Source: Phytohalomonas tamaricis (GTDB lineage: Bacteria > Pseudomonadota > Gammaproteobacteria > Pseudomonadales > Halomonadaceae). From it: DNA of 64,000 nucleotides. Position 1 is the first letter of the stretch. Every line of letters begins with the position of its first letter. The notes beneath the pieces are model-generated. The model was not told where the DNA came from, did not search any database, and saw only the letters and a program-made list of their open reading frames with translations. The DNA lies in assembly GCF_003012345.1 (NCBI RefSeq), contig NZ_PVRV01000024.1:434001-498000 (forward strand). Reading direction: 5' to 3'. Positions 54,312-61,545 of the stretch are shown piece after piece. A program made the translations under genes and the position numbers.

Positions 54312-56591
54312 ATGGACAGCAAGGATACGAATACGCAGGATAATCAACATGCTCATACCGACAAAAAAAAGGATAGCGATTCGGACATTGCCCCACACGA
54401 AGAGGCTGTTACTGATAACGTTGATGACGTCAACGAGACCTCCAGCAGCGACAATGCTGCACTACGCGTAAACCGTACCCGCACGGGGATTCGCGCTAAA
54501 CCAACGCCTTCTCCTGAAACTGACCTGGAAGCGCCCAGTCTCTACTTTAACCGTGAGCTTTCGACGCTGCAGTTTCACATTCGGGTACTTGAACAGGCCT
54601 TGGACCCCTCCCATCCGCTGCTCAACCGGCTGATGTTTCTCTTAATTTTCTCATCCAATCTCGACGAGTTCTTCGAGATCCGCGTTGCCGGGCTTAAACA
54701 CCGCATTGCTCTTCATCATGAAGAAGGTGGGATTGACGGGCTACGTCCCTCTCAGCTCTTCAATGAAATATCCCGCCTCGTTCATGAGCAGATTGAGCGG
54801 CAGTATCGAGTACTCAATGAAGTATTAATTCCCGAACTTGCCCAGCAAGGCATTCATTTCCTGCGCCGCGATCAATGGACCAAAGATCAGCGCAAGTGGG
54901 CTCATACCTATTTCGAAGAAGAAATCATGCCGGTTATCAGCCCGATCGGGCTCGATCCTTCGCATCCGTTTCCACGTCTTGTTAACAAGAGCTTGAACTT
55001 TATCGTCGAACTGGAAGGCAAGGATGTCTTTGGACGAGAGGGAGGCCTGGCGATTTTACCCGCCCCGCGCTCGCTGCCACGGCTGATCCGCTTGCCGGAT
55101 TCTGTCGGCCGACCAGGGTGCGATGAGTTTGTTTTTCTGTCCTCCCTGATACATGCCCATGCTGAGGAACTCTTTCCGGGCATGACAATTAAAGGATGCT
55201 ATCAATTTCGTCTTACACGGAATGCCGATCTGTCTGTAGACACTGAGGACGTTTCCGACCTTGCCTCAGCGCTCAAGGGTGAACTTTTGGCCCGGCGTTA
55301 CGGCGATGGCGTTCGTCTTGAAATCGTGAGCAATTGCCCCCCCCATCTCAGCGATTTCCTGTTGAGTCAATTTAAACTCGACAAGCAAGATCTCTATTTT
55401 GTTGATGGGCCGGTCAATTTGAGCCGCTTGATGCCCATGATTGGTGACTCAGGCCGCACTGATCTTCTTTACCAGCCATTCATGCCTGGTCTTCCCAAGG
55501 CGCTGCGCAGCGGTCACGATAGCCTTTTTGATGTTATCCGACAGGGCGACATTCTGCTCCATCACCCCTTCCAGTCGTTCTCTTCAGTTGAAAACTTACT
55601 GACCGAAGCCGCCCGAGACGCAAACGTACTGGCCATCAAGCAGACGCTTTACCGCACCGGCGCGGATTCCGGCGTGGTTCATGCCTTGGTTGAGGCTGCA
55701 CGTAACGGTAAGGAAGTCACAGTGGTCATCGAGTTGCGAGCACGATTTGATGAAGCGGATAACCTGCAACTCGCCTCACGTCTGCAAGAAGCGGGAGCCA
55801 ATGTCATCTATGGCGTCATGGCGTACAAAACGCATGCCAAGTTATTGCACATCGTACGCCGGGAGTCGGGACTAATCCGTCATTACGCTCATCTTGGCAC
55901 TGGTAACTACCATGCCAAGACGGCCAAGCTTTATACCGACTACAGCCTTTTTACGGCGAATGAGACGCTATGCGAAGATGTCTACCAAGTCTTTCAGCAG
56001 CTTTCCGGCATGGGGCAGTTACGGAAAACAGAATACTTGCTGCATGCGCCGTTTACGCTACATGACCGGCTCATGATGATGATTGAACGAGAACTCGACC
56101 ATGCCAAGCACGGACGTAAAGGACATATCATCATCAAGTGCAACTCGCTGACCGAACCCAAGCTAATTCGCGCGCTCTATCGCGCGTCTCAAGCGGGTGT
56201 ACGCTGCGATCTGATCATTCGCGGCATGTGCTGTCTACGCCCGGGCGTGCCCGGAGTATCCGATAATATCCATGTCCGTTCGATTGTCGCTCGCTTTCTG
56301 GAACACACTCGCGTTTTTTACTTCCGCAATGGCGGCAAAAATGAAGCCTGGTGTGCCAGCGCTGATTTCATGGAACGCAACATGTTCCACCGCGTCGAAA
56401 CCTGCTTTCCGATTCTTGAGAAGAAACTTGCTCAGCGCATCCGCAAGGATCTCGACACCTACCTGCTCGACAACTGCCAAAGCTGGGAGCTGACAAGCGA
56501 CGGCCGTTACGAAAAGCGCGTGCCCAGCGAAGGCGAGCCGGCAATTAGCGCGCAAGAAACGCTGCTCTATGCTTACGCCGCTCAAACCTGA
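54312..56591 (+). CDS. ppk1: Polyphosphate kinase 1
   Basis: A 759-residue Ppk1 that polymerises the gamma-phosphate of ATP into polyphosphate. After an acidic, low-complexity N-terminal extension of about 75 residues (rich in Asp, Asn, Ser) the core begins at LYFNRELSTLQFHIRVLEQA (20 residues). Visible motifs: FLLIFSSNLDEFFEIRVAGL, AIKQTLYRTG (ATP site), the phospho-His in HLGTGNYHAKTAKLYTDYS, and the second His in RSIVARFLEHTRVFYF. The frame opens with GTG at 54300; the ATG at 54312 is favoured as GAGG lies six bases before it. Convergent with phoX. Confidence 0.94.
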   Translation: MDSKDTNTQDNQHAHTDKKKDSDSDIAPHEEAVTDNVDDVNETSSSDNAALRVNRTRTGIRAKPTPSPETDLEAPSLYFNRELSTLQFHIRVLEQALDPSHPLLNRLMFLLIFSSNLDEFFEIRVAGLKHRIALHHEEGGIDGLRPSQLFNEISRLVHEQIERQYRVLNEVLIPELAQQGIHFLRRDQWTKDQRKWAHTYFEEEIMPVISPIGLDPSHPFPRLVNKSLNFIVELEGKDVFGREGGLAILPAPRSLPRLIRLPDSVGRPGCDEFVFLSSLIHAHAEELFPGMTIKGCYQFRLTRNADLSVDTEDVSDLASALKGELLARRYGDGVRLEIVSNCPPHLSDFLLSQFKLDKQDLYFVDGPVNLSRLMPMIGDSGRTDLLYQPFMPGLPKALRSGHDSLFDVIRQGDILLHHPFQSFSSVENLLTEAARDANVLAIKQTLYRTGADSGVVHALVEAARNGKEVTVVIELRARFDEADNLQLASRLQEAGANVIYGVMAYKTHAKLLHIVRRESGLIRHYAHLGTGNYHAKTAKLYTDYSLFTANETLCEDVYQVFQQLSGMGQLRKTEYLLHAPFTLHDRLMMMIERELDHAKHGRKGHIIIKCNSLTEPKLIRALYRASQAGVRCDLIIRGMCCLRPGVPGVSDNIHVRSIVARFLEHTRVFYFRNGGKNEAWCASADFMERNMFHRVETCFPILEKKLAQRIRKDLDTYLLDNCQSWELTSDGRYEKRVPSEGEPAISAQETLLYAYAAQT

Positions 56592-56626
56592 AGTTTTCTC
56601 CGCTTAACAGTCCTTGCACCTAACGA

Positions 56627-56658
56627 ATGAAGCCCTTTCCAAATGGAAAGGGCTTCAT
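56627..56658. terminator. Bidirectional hairpin between ppk1 and phoX
   Basis: ATGAAGCCCTTTCC (56627-56640) pairs with GGAAAGGGCTTCAT (56645-56658), 14 base pairs with an AAAT loop, in the gap between convergent genes. It lacks a pronounced U-tract on either side. Confidence 0.75.
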
Positions 56659-56683
56659 GATGTTAACGCATGAACCTGAGCAA

Positions 56684-58828
56684 TCAGATACCGATCTGCC
56701 CACCATCGCGCTTCTGAATAACTACCGTCGAGGCACGAGGACGCACCTTGCCGGTAGGCGCTTGCGTAGCATCATCGCTGTTCTCGGCCGGCCAGTTACC
56801 TGGGTGCTGCAGATTAATGAACAGCGCCGTCTTGTCTGGCGTGGCGAAGATACCGGTAACCTCACACTCGTTGGGACCGACCGCGAAGCGCTTGAGCTGG
56901 CTCTGACCCTCAGGGCCTACCACCGAGCCGTTTTCACTTCCACTCAATGCCGCAGGCACTACCGCCAGCACTTGATCGTTGGTCTGCTCTGCGACGGCAT
57001 TTTTGCGCCCACCGTCGAGGCCATTATCGGTCTCGATCCACAAGATGCCCTGACCATTATCCCGAGCATCAAACCATAGCCCGTCGGGGCTAGCGAACTG
57101 ATTGTCAGCAGTCAGTCCGGAGAGATTGACATCTTTCCCTTCAGACGCCGCGCTGCCGAACACGAAGATAGTCCAATCAAAGCGATTGTGTTGACCATTG
57201 TGCTCGCGCCAGCGAATAACGTGGCCATAGGTATTGTTGGCACGCGGATTGGCAGCATTGGTAGGTGCTGTGGCATAGCCAGCCCCCAATGCCTCGATAT
57301 CATCACCGCCCTCGGTATAGGTCGCTGCGCTATCTTCCTCGCTGCGCTTGCTATTGTTGGTCAGCGACATGTACACCTCGCCAGAGTGCGGATCGACGGT
57401 ACCCCACTCCGGGCGATCCATCGGCGTTGCTCCCATCAGATCAGCAGCGTCACAGGTATTAATGATGATACCCGCCTGATCGCCGAAGACGTCGCCCAAG
57501 GTACGGTCCTGGCCAGGAATCTTCGTATCGGTGCTGAGCGGTAGCCATTCGCCGCTGCCATCGGCATTGAACTTGGCCGCATAGAGCGTGCCTTCGTTCA
57601 TGTACTTGGCACCAATGTCGAGACGGCTGCGCCCGTCGCCGGGGCGGTTAGCATCAGCCGGGTCCCACAGCGCGCGCGAGACAAACTTGTAGATATATTC
57701 GTTGCGGGAATCATGGCCAGTGTAGAAAACGACCGGCTCGCCGGCGACAACCTTACCCGGCCAGCAGCCCTCGTGACGGAAGCGGCCCAGCGCGGTGCGC
57801 TTGACCGCACGGCTGTCCGGATTATAAGGATCAATCTCAACGACGTAGCCGAAGGTACGCGCTTCGTTGCGATAGTCCTGGCGCGCATCGCTACCGCGTG
57901 GAGTATTGTCGAAGCGAGCAAATTCACCGTTTTTACCGCCCTCGGCAGTTTCCCAACCGTAGCGGCCACGGTCGGTTGGCATACCAAGGCGTTTCTGATC
58001 GGCAGCCAATTCGGCAGTGTTGATAAATACTTCCGGCCAATTCTCTTCGCAGGTCAGATAAGTACCCCAGGGCGTGTAACCACACGCGCAATTATTGTTA
58101 GTGCCGCGGGTTTCAGTGCCGTCTTGCGAATAAGCTGTCACTACATGGGCCGAACCGCGTACCGGGCCAGCGATATCCATCGGCGACGCGCTAGTAAAAC
58201 GACGGTTATGGCGATCACCGCGGACAGCTTCCCATTTGCCATCGGTGGTGCGACGGATACGCACCACTGCCACGCCGTGAGCATTGATCTCGGTGCGCAC
58301 CTCATCGCCAGGTCGTGCTTCAGAGTCGGCATTGGTCGGCCCACCCTTGGGCGCCCACAGCGCACTTTGATCGATATACTCGTGGTTGACCACTAGCAGG
58401 AAATCACGCGACTCATCGGTATCGGCAAGCGGAAAGTGGTACATCCCGTCATGGTGCATGCCCATCGCGTTAGCTTGATAGTCCGGCGTCATCTTGAGAT
58501 CAGCCGACCAGTCACGATCACCACTTAACGCCATGCCCCAAGGCACCAGTACTTGAGCGGTATAGCCCTCGGGCACGACTACCGCATCGGTCATCGAGCC
58601 AGGAACAGATGAAAAACCCAGCGTTAGTGGCGAAGTCCCAGATACGGTGGCGGCGTTGGCCTTGCGGATCGCGTCCCCAAGACCAAAGCCACCAAATACA
58701 GTGGCCGCTGCCAAGCCGAGTCCACCCTGCATGACGCGACGTCGTGACAAATACTTGTCCAGAATGGAATCAAATGGCTCGTTACCGCTACGGTTATTAA
58801 TACGCGGGTCTTCGATTTCTTTACTCAT
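56684..58828 (-). CDS. phoX: Tat-exported PhoX-family alkaline phosphatase (DUF839)
   Basis: A 714-residue PhoX-type phosphatase. A twin-arginine signal is clear: SRRRVMQ followed by GGLGLAAATVFGGFG, near residues 28-50. The mature protein has the PhoX hallmarks NNNCACGYTPWGTYLTCEENWPE (Cys and Glu ligands of the Fe/Ca centre, in part), LLVVNHEY, RFRHEG, and GHDSRNEYIYKFVS. The frame extends to 59038 and overlaps the DAHP synthase gene, but the ATG at 58828 has GAGAG upstream and places the Tat motif normally. The enzyme releases phosphate from esters in the periplasm; a PHO-box-like sequence lies upstream. Substrate range is unknown. Confidence 0.88.
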   Translation of the reverse strand: MSKEIEDPRINNRSGNEPFDSILDKYLSRRRVMQGGLGLAAATVFGGFGLGDAIRKANAATVSGTSPLTLGFSSVPGSMTDAVVVPEGYTAQVLVPWGMALSGDRDWSADLKMTPDYQANAMGMHHDGMYHFPLADTDESRDFLLVVNHEYIDQSALWAPKGGPTNADSEARPGDEVRTEINAHGVAVVRIRRTTDGKWEAVRGDRHNRRFTSASPMDIAGPVRGSAHVVTAYSQDGTETRGTNNNCACGYTPWGTYLTCEENWPEVFINTAELAADQKRLGMPTDRGRYGWETAEGGKNGEFARFDNTPRGSDARQDYRNEARTFGYVVEIDPYNPDSRAVKRTALGRFRHEGCWPGKVVAGEPVVFYTGHDSRNEYIYKFVSRALWDPADANRPGDGRSRLDIGAKYMNEGTLYAAKFNADGSGEWLPLSTDTKIPGQDRTLGDVFGDQAGIIINTCDAADLMGATPMDRPEWGTVDPHSGEVYMSLTNNSKRSEEDSAATYTEGGDDIEALGAGYATAPTNAANPRANNTYGHVIRWREHNGQHNRFDWTIFVFGSAASEGKDVNLSGLTADNQFASPDGLWFDARDNGQGILWIETDNGLDGGRKNAVAEQTNDQVLAVVPAALSGSENGSVVGPEGQSQLKRFAVGPNECEVTGIFATPDKTALFINLQHPGNWPAENSDDATQAPTGKVRPRASTVVIQKRDGGQIGI

Positions 58829-58890
58829 GATCGCTCTCATCAAGATCAATTCGTCATTCATGGACCGCGGCAATGCCGTGCTGCTGAGAT

Positions 58891-58914
58891 GACTATAAGA
58901 CGACTTGATGACAA
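58891..58914 (-). promoter_or_regulatory. Candidate PHO box upstream of phoX
   Basis: On the minus strand TTGTCATCAAG is followed by TCGTCTTATAG, 11-base units resembling PhoB half-sites. Read the other way, TTGTCAT is followed after 10 bases by TATAGT, a good -10. It is 63-86 bases upstream of the phoX ATG. Confidence 0.45.
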
Positions 58915-58944
58915 CTTGGTTAAAGCTCCGCTGCGTACAGCTAC

Positions 58945-58966
58945 GCTCGGGGCTCTTGCCCCGAGC
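58945..58966 (-). terminator. Stem-loop after the DAHP synthase gene
   Basis: GCTCGGGGC and GCCCCGAGC pair perfectly with a four-base loop, 7 bases beyond the synthase stop. No U-tract follows on the minus strand, so readthrough into phoX is possible. Confidence 0.6.
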
Positions 58967-58973
58967 ATTCAGT

Positions 58974-60029
58974 TCAGCGCAGCCGTTCGGCAGCGCGCTC
59001 CAGCAGATGCGCCGTGGTATCCCACCCCAGGCAGGCATCGGTCACGGAGACGCCGTAGCGCATGTGCTCATTAATTGACTGACGCCCTTCGAAAAGATGA
59101 CTTTCGATCATGACGCCAGTCAGCGCGGTCTCACCCGCCAGACGCTGCTCAAGCACATCGAATAGCACTTCGGGCTGACGACGCGGGTCCTTGTTGCTAT
59201 TGGCATGGCTGCAGTCGACCATGATGCTCGGCACGATGCCGGACTTCTCAAGTTGCAAACGCGCATGGGTGACATACTCATGCGTAAAGTTGGGGCCTTG
59301 ATGACCGCCACGCAGCACGAGATGAGTATGTGCATTTCCTTCCGTCTCGATTAGTGCTGGACGGCCATGCTCGTCCATGCCGAAATGACGATGGCCACTC
59401 GCCGCCGACTCGATAGCTTGCAGCACTACATCGATGCCGCCATCCGTACCATTCTTGAAACCTGCCGGTGCCTTCAGACCGCTGATTAATTCGCGGTGGA
59501 TCTGCGATTCAGTAGTACGTGCACCAATCGCCGCCCAGGCGATGAGATCGTCAAAATAATTCGCCGCCATCGGCTGCAGTAGCTCGGTAGCAACAGGCAG
59601 GCCGAGCTCCGCGACATCATGCATCAGCTTGCGAGCGATGCGTAGCCCTGTCGCCATATCGTCGCTACCATCAAGGTACGGATCATAGGCGAGCCCCTTC
59701 CAGCCGACCGTCGTGCGCGGTTTTTCGACATAAACGCGCATCACCAGTAGTAGCCGATCAGAGACGTTGTCCGCCAGTTGCTTGAGACGCTCGGCATAGT
59801 CAAGCGCCGCAGCCGAATCATGGATTGAGCAGGGCCCAACAACAACGATCAGTCGGTCGTCACGACCATCGAGAATAGCGCGAATCTCCTCACGCTGAGT
59901 CTCGATACGCGAGGCTAAGATGCTGGAGAGCGGCAGGCTTTGCTTGAGTTCAAACGGCGTCGGCAAGATACGCGCACGGGAAACGACGTTGGTACGGATG
60001 AGAGAAGAAGGAGCGCTTATGCTATTCAT
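58974..60029 (-). CDS. 3-deoxy-7-phosphoheptulonate (DAHP) synthase, class I, AroF/G/H type
   Basis: A 351-residue type I-alpha DAHP synthase condensing PEP and erythrose 4-phosphate, the first shikimate step. Core motifs: DDRLIVVVGPCSIHD (metal Cys), VMRVYVEKPRTTVGWKGLAYDP (in part), AIGARTTESQIHRELISGL, KNGTDGG, and VDCSHANSNKD, GVMIESHLFEG. The isozyme class (Tyr-, Phe- or Trp-inhibited) cannot be read reliably: the segment after the ESQ-x-HRE motif is GLKAPAGF rather than the GLSCPVGF of E. coli AroG. An AGGAAG site precedes the ATG. It is preceded by a two-peptide attenuating leader (60049-60515). Confidence 0.93.
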   Translation of the reverse strand: MNSISAPSSLIRTNVVSRARILPTPFELKQSLPLSSILASRIETQREEIRAILDGRDDRLIVVVGPCSIHDSAAALDYAERLKQLADNVSDRLLLVMRVYVEKPRTTVGWKGLAYDPYLDGSDDMATGLRIARKLMHDVAELGLPVATELLQPMAANYFDDLIAWAAIGARTTESQIHRELISGLKAPAGFKNGTDGGIDVVLQAIESAASGHRHFGMDEHGRPALIETEGNAHTHLVLRGGHQGPNFTHEYVTHARLQLEKSGIVPSIMVDCSHANSNKDPRRQPEVLFDVLEQRLAGETALTGVMIESHLFEGRQSINEHMRYGVSVTDACLGWDTTAHLLERAAERLR

Positions 60030-60048
60030 GGATAACTTCCTGACTAAG

Positions 60049-60080
60049 CGCTGACGGCCGTGATCAAGCGGCTGTCAGCG
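60049..60080 (-). promoter_or_regulatory. Hairpin between leader peptide 2 and the DAHP synthase start
   Basis: On the minus strand CGCTGACAGCCG (60080-60069) pairs with CGGCCGTCAGCG (60060-60049) with one A-C mismatch and an eight-base loop. The leader 2 TGA lies within the 5' arm, and the synthase AGGAAG site begins seven bases beyond the 3' arm. A ribosome ending leader 2 would open this stem, so it may couple leader translation to synthase initiation. Confidence 0.5.
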
Positions 60081-60215
60081 AATCAAACTTCGTGTTCGTT
60101 GCGATGACTGGCCACCAGAACCTACCCGACCGGAGGCGGCACACTGAGCCGGTCGGCTAACGCTAAATCGCCAGGTTGGGTAAACGTAGGTACGGTAAGC
60201 ATATAAAGTGATCAT
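60075..60215 (-). CDS. Leader peptide 2, aromatic-rich, upstream of DAHP synthase
   Basis: A 46-residue open frame starting at the ATG 60215 with AAGGGA six bases upstream. Its beginning is MITLYAYRTYVYPTWRF: four Tyr, one Trp and one Phe within 14 residues; the rest (SVSRPAQCAASG onward) is Ser/Arg/Gly-rich and looks unstructured. It lies downstream of the attenuator terminator and upstream of the synthase, with 45 bases between stop and synthase ATG. Within it, CCGACCGG (60156-60149) can pair with CCGGTCGG (60133-60126). An in-frame ATG two codons upstream and a longer open frame to 60272 exist, but have poorer ribosome sites. Probably a regulatory uORF rather than a functional protein. Confidence 0.6.
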   Translation of the reverse strand: MITLYAYRTYVYPTWRFSVSRPAQCAASGRVGSGGQSSQRTRSLIR

Positions 60216-60270
60216 TTCCATTCCCTTAGTCGTTAAAGTCGCATTTGTTGAACGCGTCCTGCTGAAACGC

Positions 60271-60360
60271 AAAACCCCCGGTCGGGCTGCCGACCAGGGG
60301 TTTCATGAAAGGAGGCAGCCCGTCTAGAGGGGCACGCCTTGATGAAGCTCAGGCGTGCCT
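60271..60360 (-). promoter_or_regulatory. Four-segment transcription attenuator of the DAHP synthase leader
   Basis: Read on the minus strand. Segment 1 GGCACGCC (60359-60352, last codons of leader 1) pairs with segment 2a GGCGTGCC (60338-60331): pause hairpin. Segment 2b GGGCTGCC (60321-60314) pairs with segment 3 GGCAGCCC (60291-60284): antiterminator. Segment 3 ACCCCTGGTCGG (60301-60290) pairs with segment 4 CCGACCGGGGGT (60285-60274), 12 pairs with one wobble, then TTTT (60274-60271): terminator. This is the standard logic of trp/phe-type attenuation: ribosome stalling at aromatic codons frees segment 2 and favours the antiterminator. Confidence 0.8.
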
Positions 60361-60462
60361 TTCACTAAACCAATACCAATAGCCGTAATACGCACGCGCC
60401 ACATCGTCATTGCCATGAGTGGCAACTAACGAAACAGGCTTTAAAGCGTATGTCATGACCAT
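60349..60462 (-). CDS. Leader peptide 1 with YYGYWYWF control run
   Basis: A 37-residue leader peptide. ATG at 60462 follows AGGA by eight bases; the second ATG (codon 3) is spaced too far. Codons 25-32 read Tyr-Tyr-Gly-Tyr-Trp-Tyr-Trp-Phe, then SERHA and TGA. The end of the frame forms segment 1 of the attenuator. The 5' untranslated region would be about 20 bases, typical of attenuated leaders. Four Tyr, two Trp and one Phe codon suggest that shortage of any charged aromatic tRNA stalls the ribosome and permits transcription of the synthase. Confidence 0.85.
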   Translation of the reverse strand: MVMTYALKPVSLVATHGNDDVARAYYGYWYWFSERHA

Positions 60463-60487
60463 GTAAGGGCTCCTGTATATTGCCCTT

Positions 60488-60515
60488 AATCTACCTAGGC
60501 TGAAAAATTTCGCAA
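60488..60515 (-). promoter_or_regulatory. Sigma-70-type promoter of the DAHP synthase leader transcript
   Basis: On the minus strand TTGCGA (60515-60510), 16-base spacer, TAGATT (60493-60488). Transcription would start near 60480, 18-20 bases before leader peptide 1. No TyrR-type (TGTAAA..TTTACA) or TrpR-type operator is recognisable here. Confidence 0.5.
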
Positions 60516-60580
60516 GTATCATTTAGCCATGATATGCGAAGTCGGCTTGCAACAGTCATATACACAGTGCCTATAACCAG

Positions 60581-60614
60581 AATGCCAAAGGCCTCAAATG
60601 AGGCCTTTGGCATT
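60581..60614. terminator. Hairpin downstream of the small membrane-peptide gene
   Basis: AATGCCAAAGGCCTC (60581-60595) and GAGGCCTTTGGCATT (60600-60614) pair perfectly around AAAT. It follows the 42-codon gene on the minus strand by 24 bases and insulates the DAHP leader promoter. There is no strong U-tract. Confidence 0.7.
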
Positions 60615-60637
60615 GCTAGAGCTGATTAATATACGAC

Positions 60638-60766
60638 TCAGGAAAAGAAACTGGTCCAGACAAGGATAGTAGGCACTGCACTGAGAGACGCCAATATAAC
60701 CAAGCCCGCTATCAAACCGATAAACCCAACTCGCTCACTGCGTTGAAGCGCATGCGTTGTATCCAT
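60638..60766 (-). CDS. Small single-span membrane protein, 42 residues
   Basis: A short gene with an excellent ribosome-binding site (CAGGAGGCGAT before the ATG at 60766). The peptide begins MDTTHALQRSERVG, continues with one hydrophobic helix (FIGLIAGLVILASLSAVPTI) and ends LVWTSFFS. The basic N-terminus suggests N-in orientation in the inner membrane. It lies 65 bases after folM, so it may be cotranscribed with ubiD-fre-folM or have its own promoter, and is closed by a perfect hairpin. I do not recognise the family; its function is unknown. Confidence 0.7.
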   Translation of the reverse strand: MDTTHALQRSERVGFIGLIAGLVILASLSAVPTILVWTSFFS

Positions 60767-60831
60767 ATCGCCTCCTGTTTATTGTTTGTTAACCGTTATG
60801 GTTATGTACCTGTATCGACTACTTTAACAGT

Positions 60832-61545
60832 TCACTTCACATGACGGCCGCCGTCAACAGGTAATGTAACACCTGTGACGAAAGGATTATCGAGCAGATA
60901 ACGCACACTCTGCCAGATGACAGCAGGTCCAGGTGTTGTAGCCATGATCGACTTGTCACGCAAATAGTCTGCATAGGCGTCGTCATCATCCTCATTTAGC
61001 ATGATGGACGCCGGTGCAATGGCATTGACCTTGATAGACGGGCCATAAAGCGCAGCGAAGGAGCGCGTCAGATTATCAAGCCCGGCCTTGGTCGCTGCAT
61101 AAGCCACATGATTACGTGAACCTTTCTGCGCCGCATAGTCGGTAATATGAATGATGTCACGCATCGGTTCTTGGCAAGCTTCGAGCAGCTCACGACAGCG
61201 CATATTGATCATATAAGGTGCCTGCATATGGATGCGAAACAGCGCCTCAAATGCCTGGCCAGTCTCATCATTATCAATATCAGCGCGCCACTGTGAGGCA
61301 TTATGGATAATCGCCCGTAGCCGTGGCGTCGCCTCGCCAAGATGATCAATGAACGCTGCGATTCCGGTATCCGTGGAAAAATCGGCCTGAATGGCCTGAA
61401 TGCCCTGCTTGCGTAACGCCTCGACAGCCTCGCGCTCGCGGCGATAGGTAATGATGACCGGATGTCCATCATCGTGCAGCCGTTCGGCGCAGTAGCGCCC
61501 GAGGCGCTGAGCGCCGCCGGTAATCAGAATCGGGGCCTGGCTCAT
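60832..61545 (-). CDS. folM: Short-chain dehydrogenase, FolM-like dihydromonapterin reductase
   Basis: A 237-residue SDR. Cofactor site ITGGAQRLGRYCAERL near the N-terminus (the GGAQRLG form is usual in FolM/pteridine reductases), NAS motif IIHNASQW, catalytic Tyr/Lys in YAATKAGLDNLTRSFA, and GVTLPVDGGRHVK at the end. FolM reduces dihydromonapterin (and weakly dihydrofolate) with NADPH. ATG overlaps the preceding gene's stop by four bases, so it is cotranscribed with the flavin-reductase-like gene and ubiD. Other SDR substrates cannot be excluded. Confidence 0.82.
   Translation of the reverse strand: MSQAPILITGGAQRLGRYCAERLHDDGHPVIITYRREREAVEALRKQGIQAIQADFSTDTGIAAFIDHLGEATPRLRAIIHNASQWRADIDNDETGQAFEALFRIHMQAPYMINMRCRELLEACQEPMRDIIHITDYAAQKGSRNHVAYAATKAGLDNLTRSFAALYGPSIKVNAIAPASIMLNEDDDDAYADYLRDKSIMATTPGPAVIWQSVRYLLDNPFVTGVTLPVDGGRHVK

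Noticed and set aside
58829-59038. N-terminal extension of PhoX overlapping the DAHP synthase gene
   Set aside because: It would bury the Tat signal about 100 residues into the protein; the ATG at 58828 has a ribosome-binding site.
60216-60272. Longer start (65 codons) for leader peptide 2
   Set aside because: The upstream part has no ribosome-binding site and overlaps the attenuator terminator tail; the ATG at 60215 with AAGGGA is better placed.
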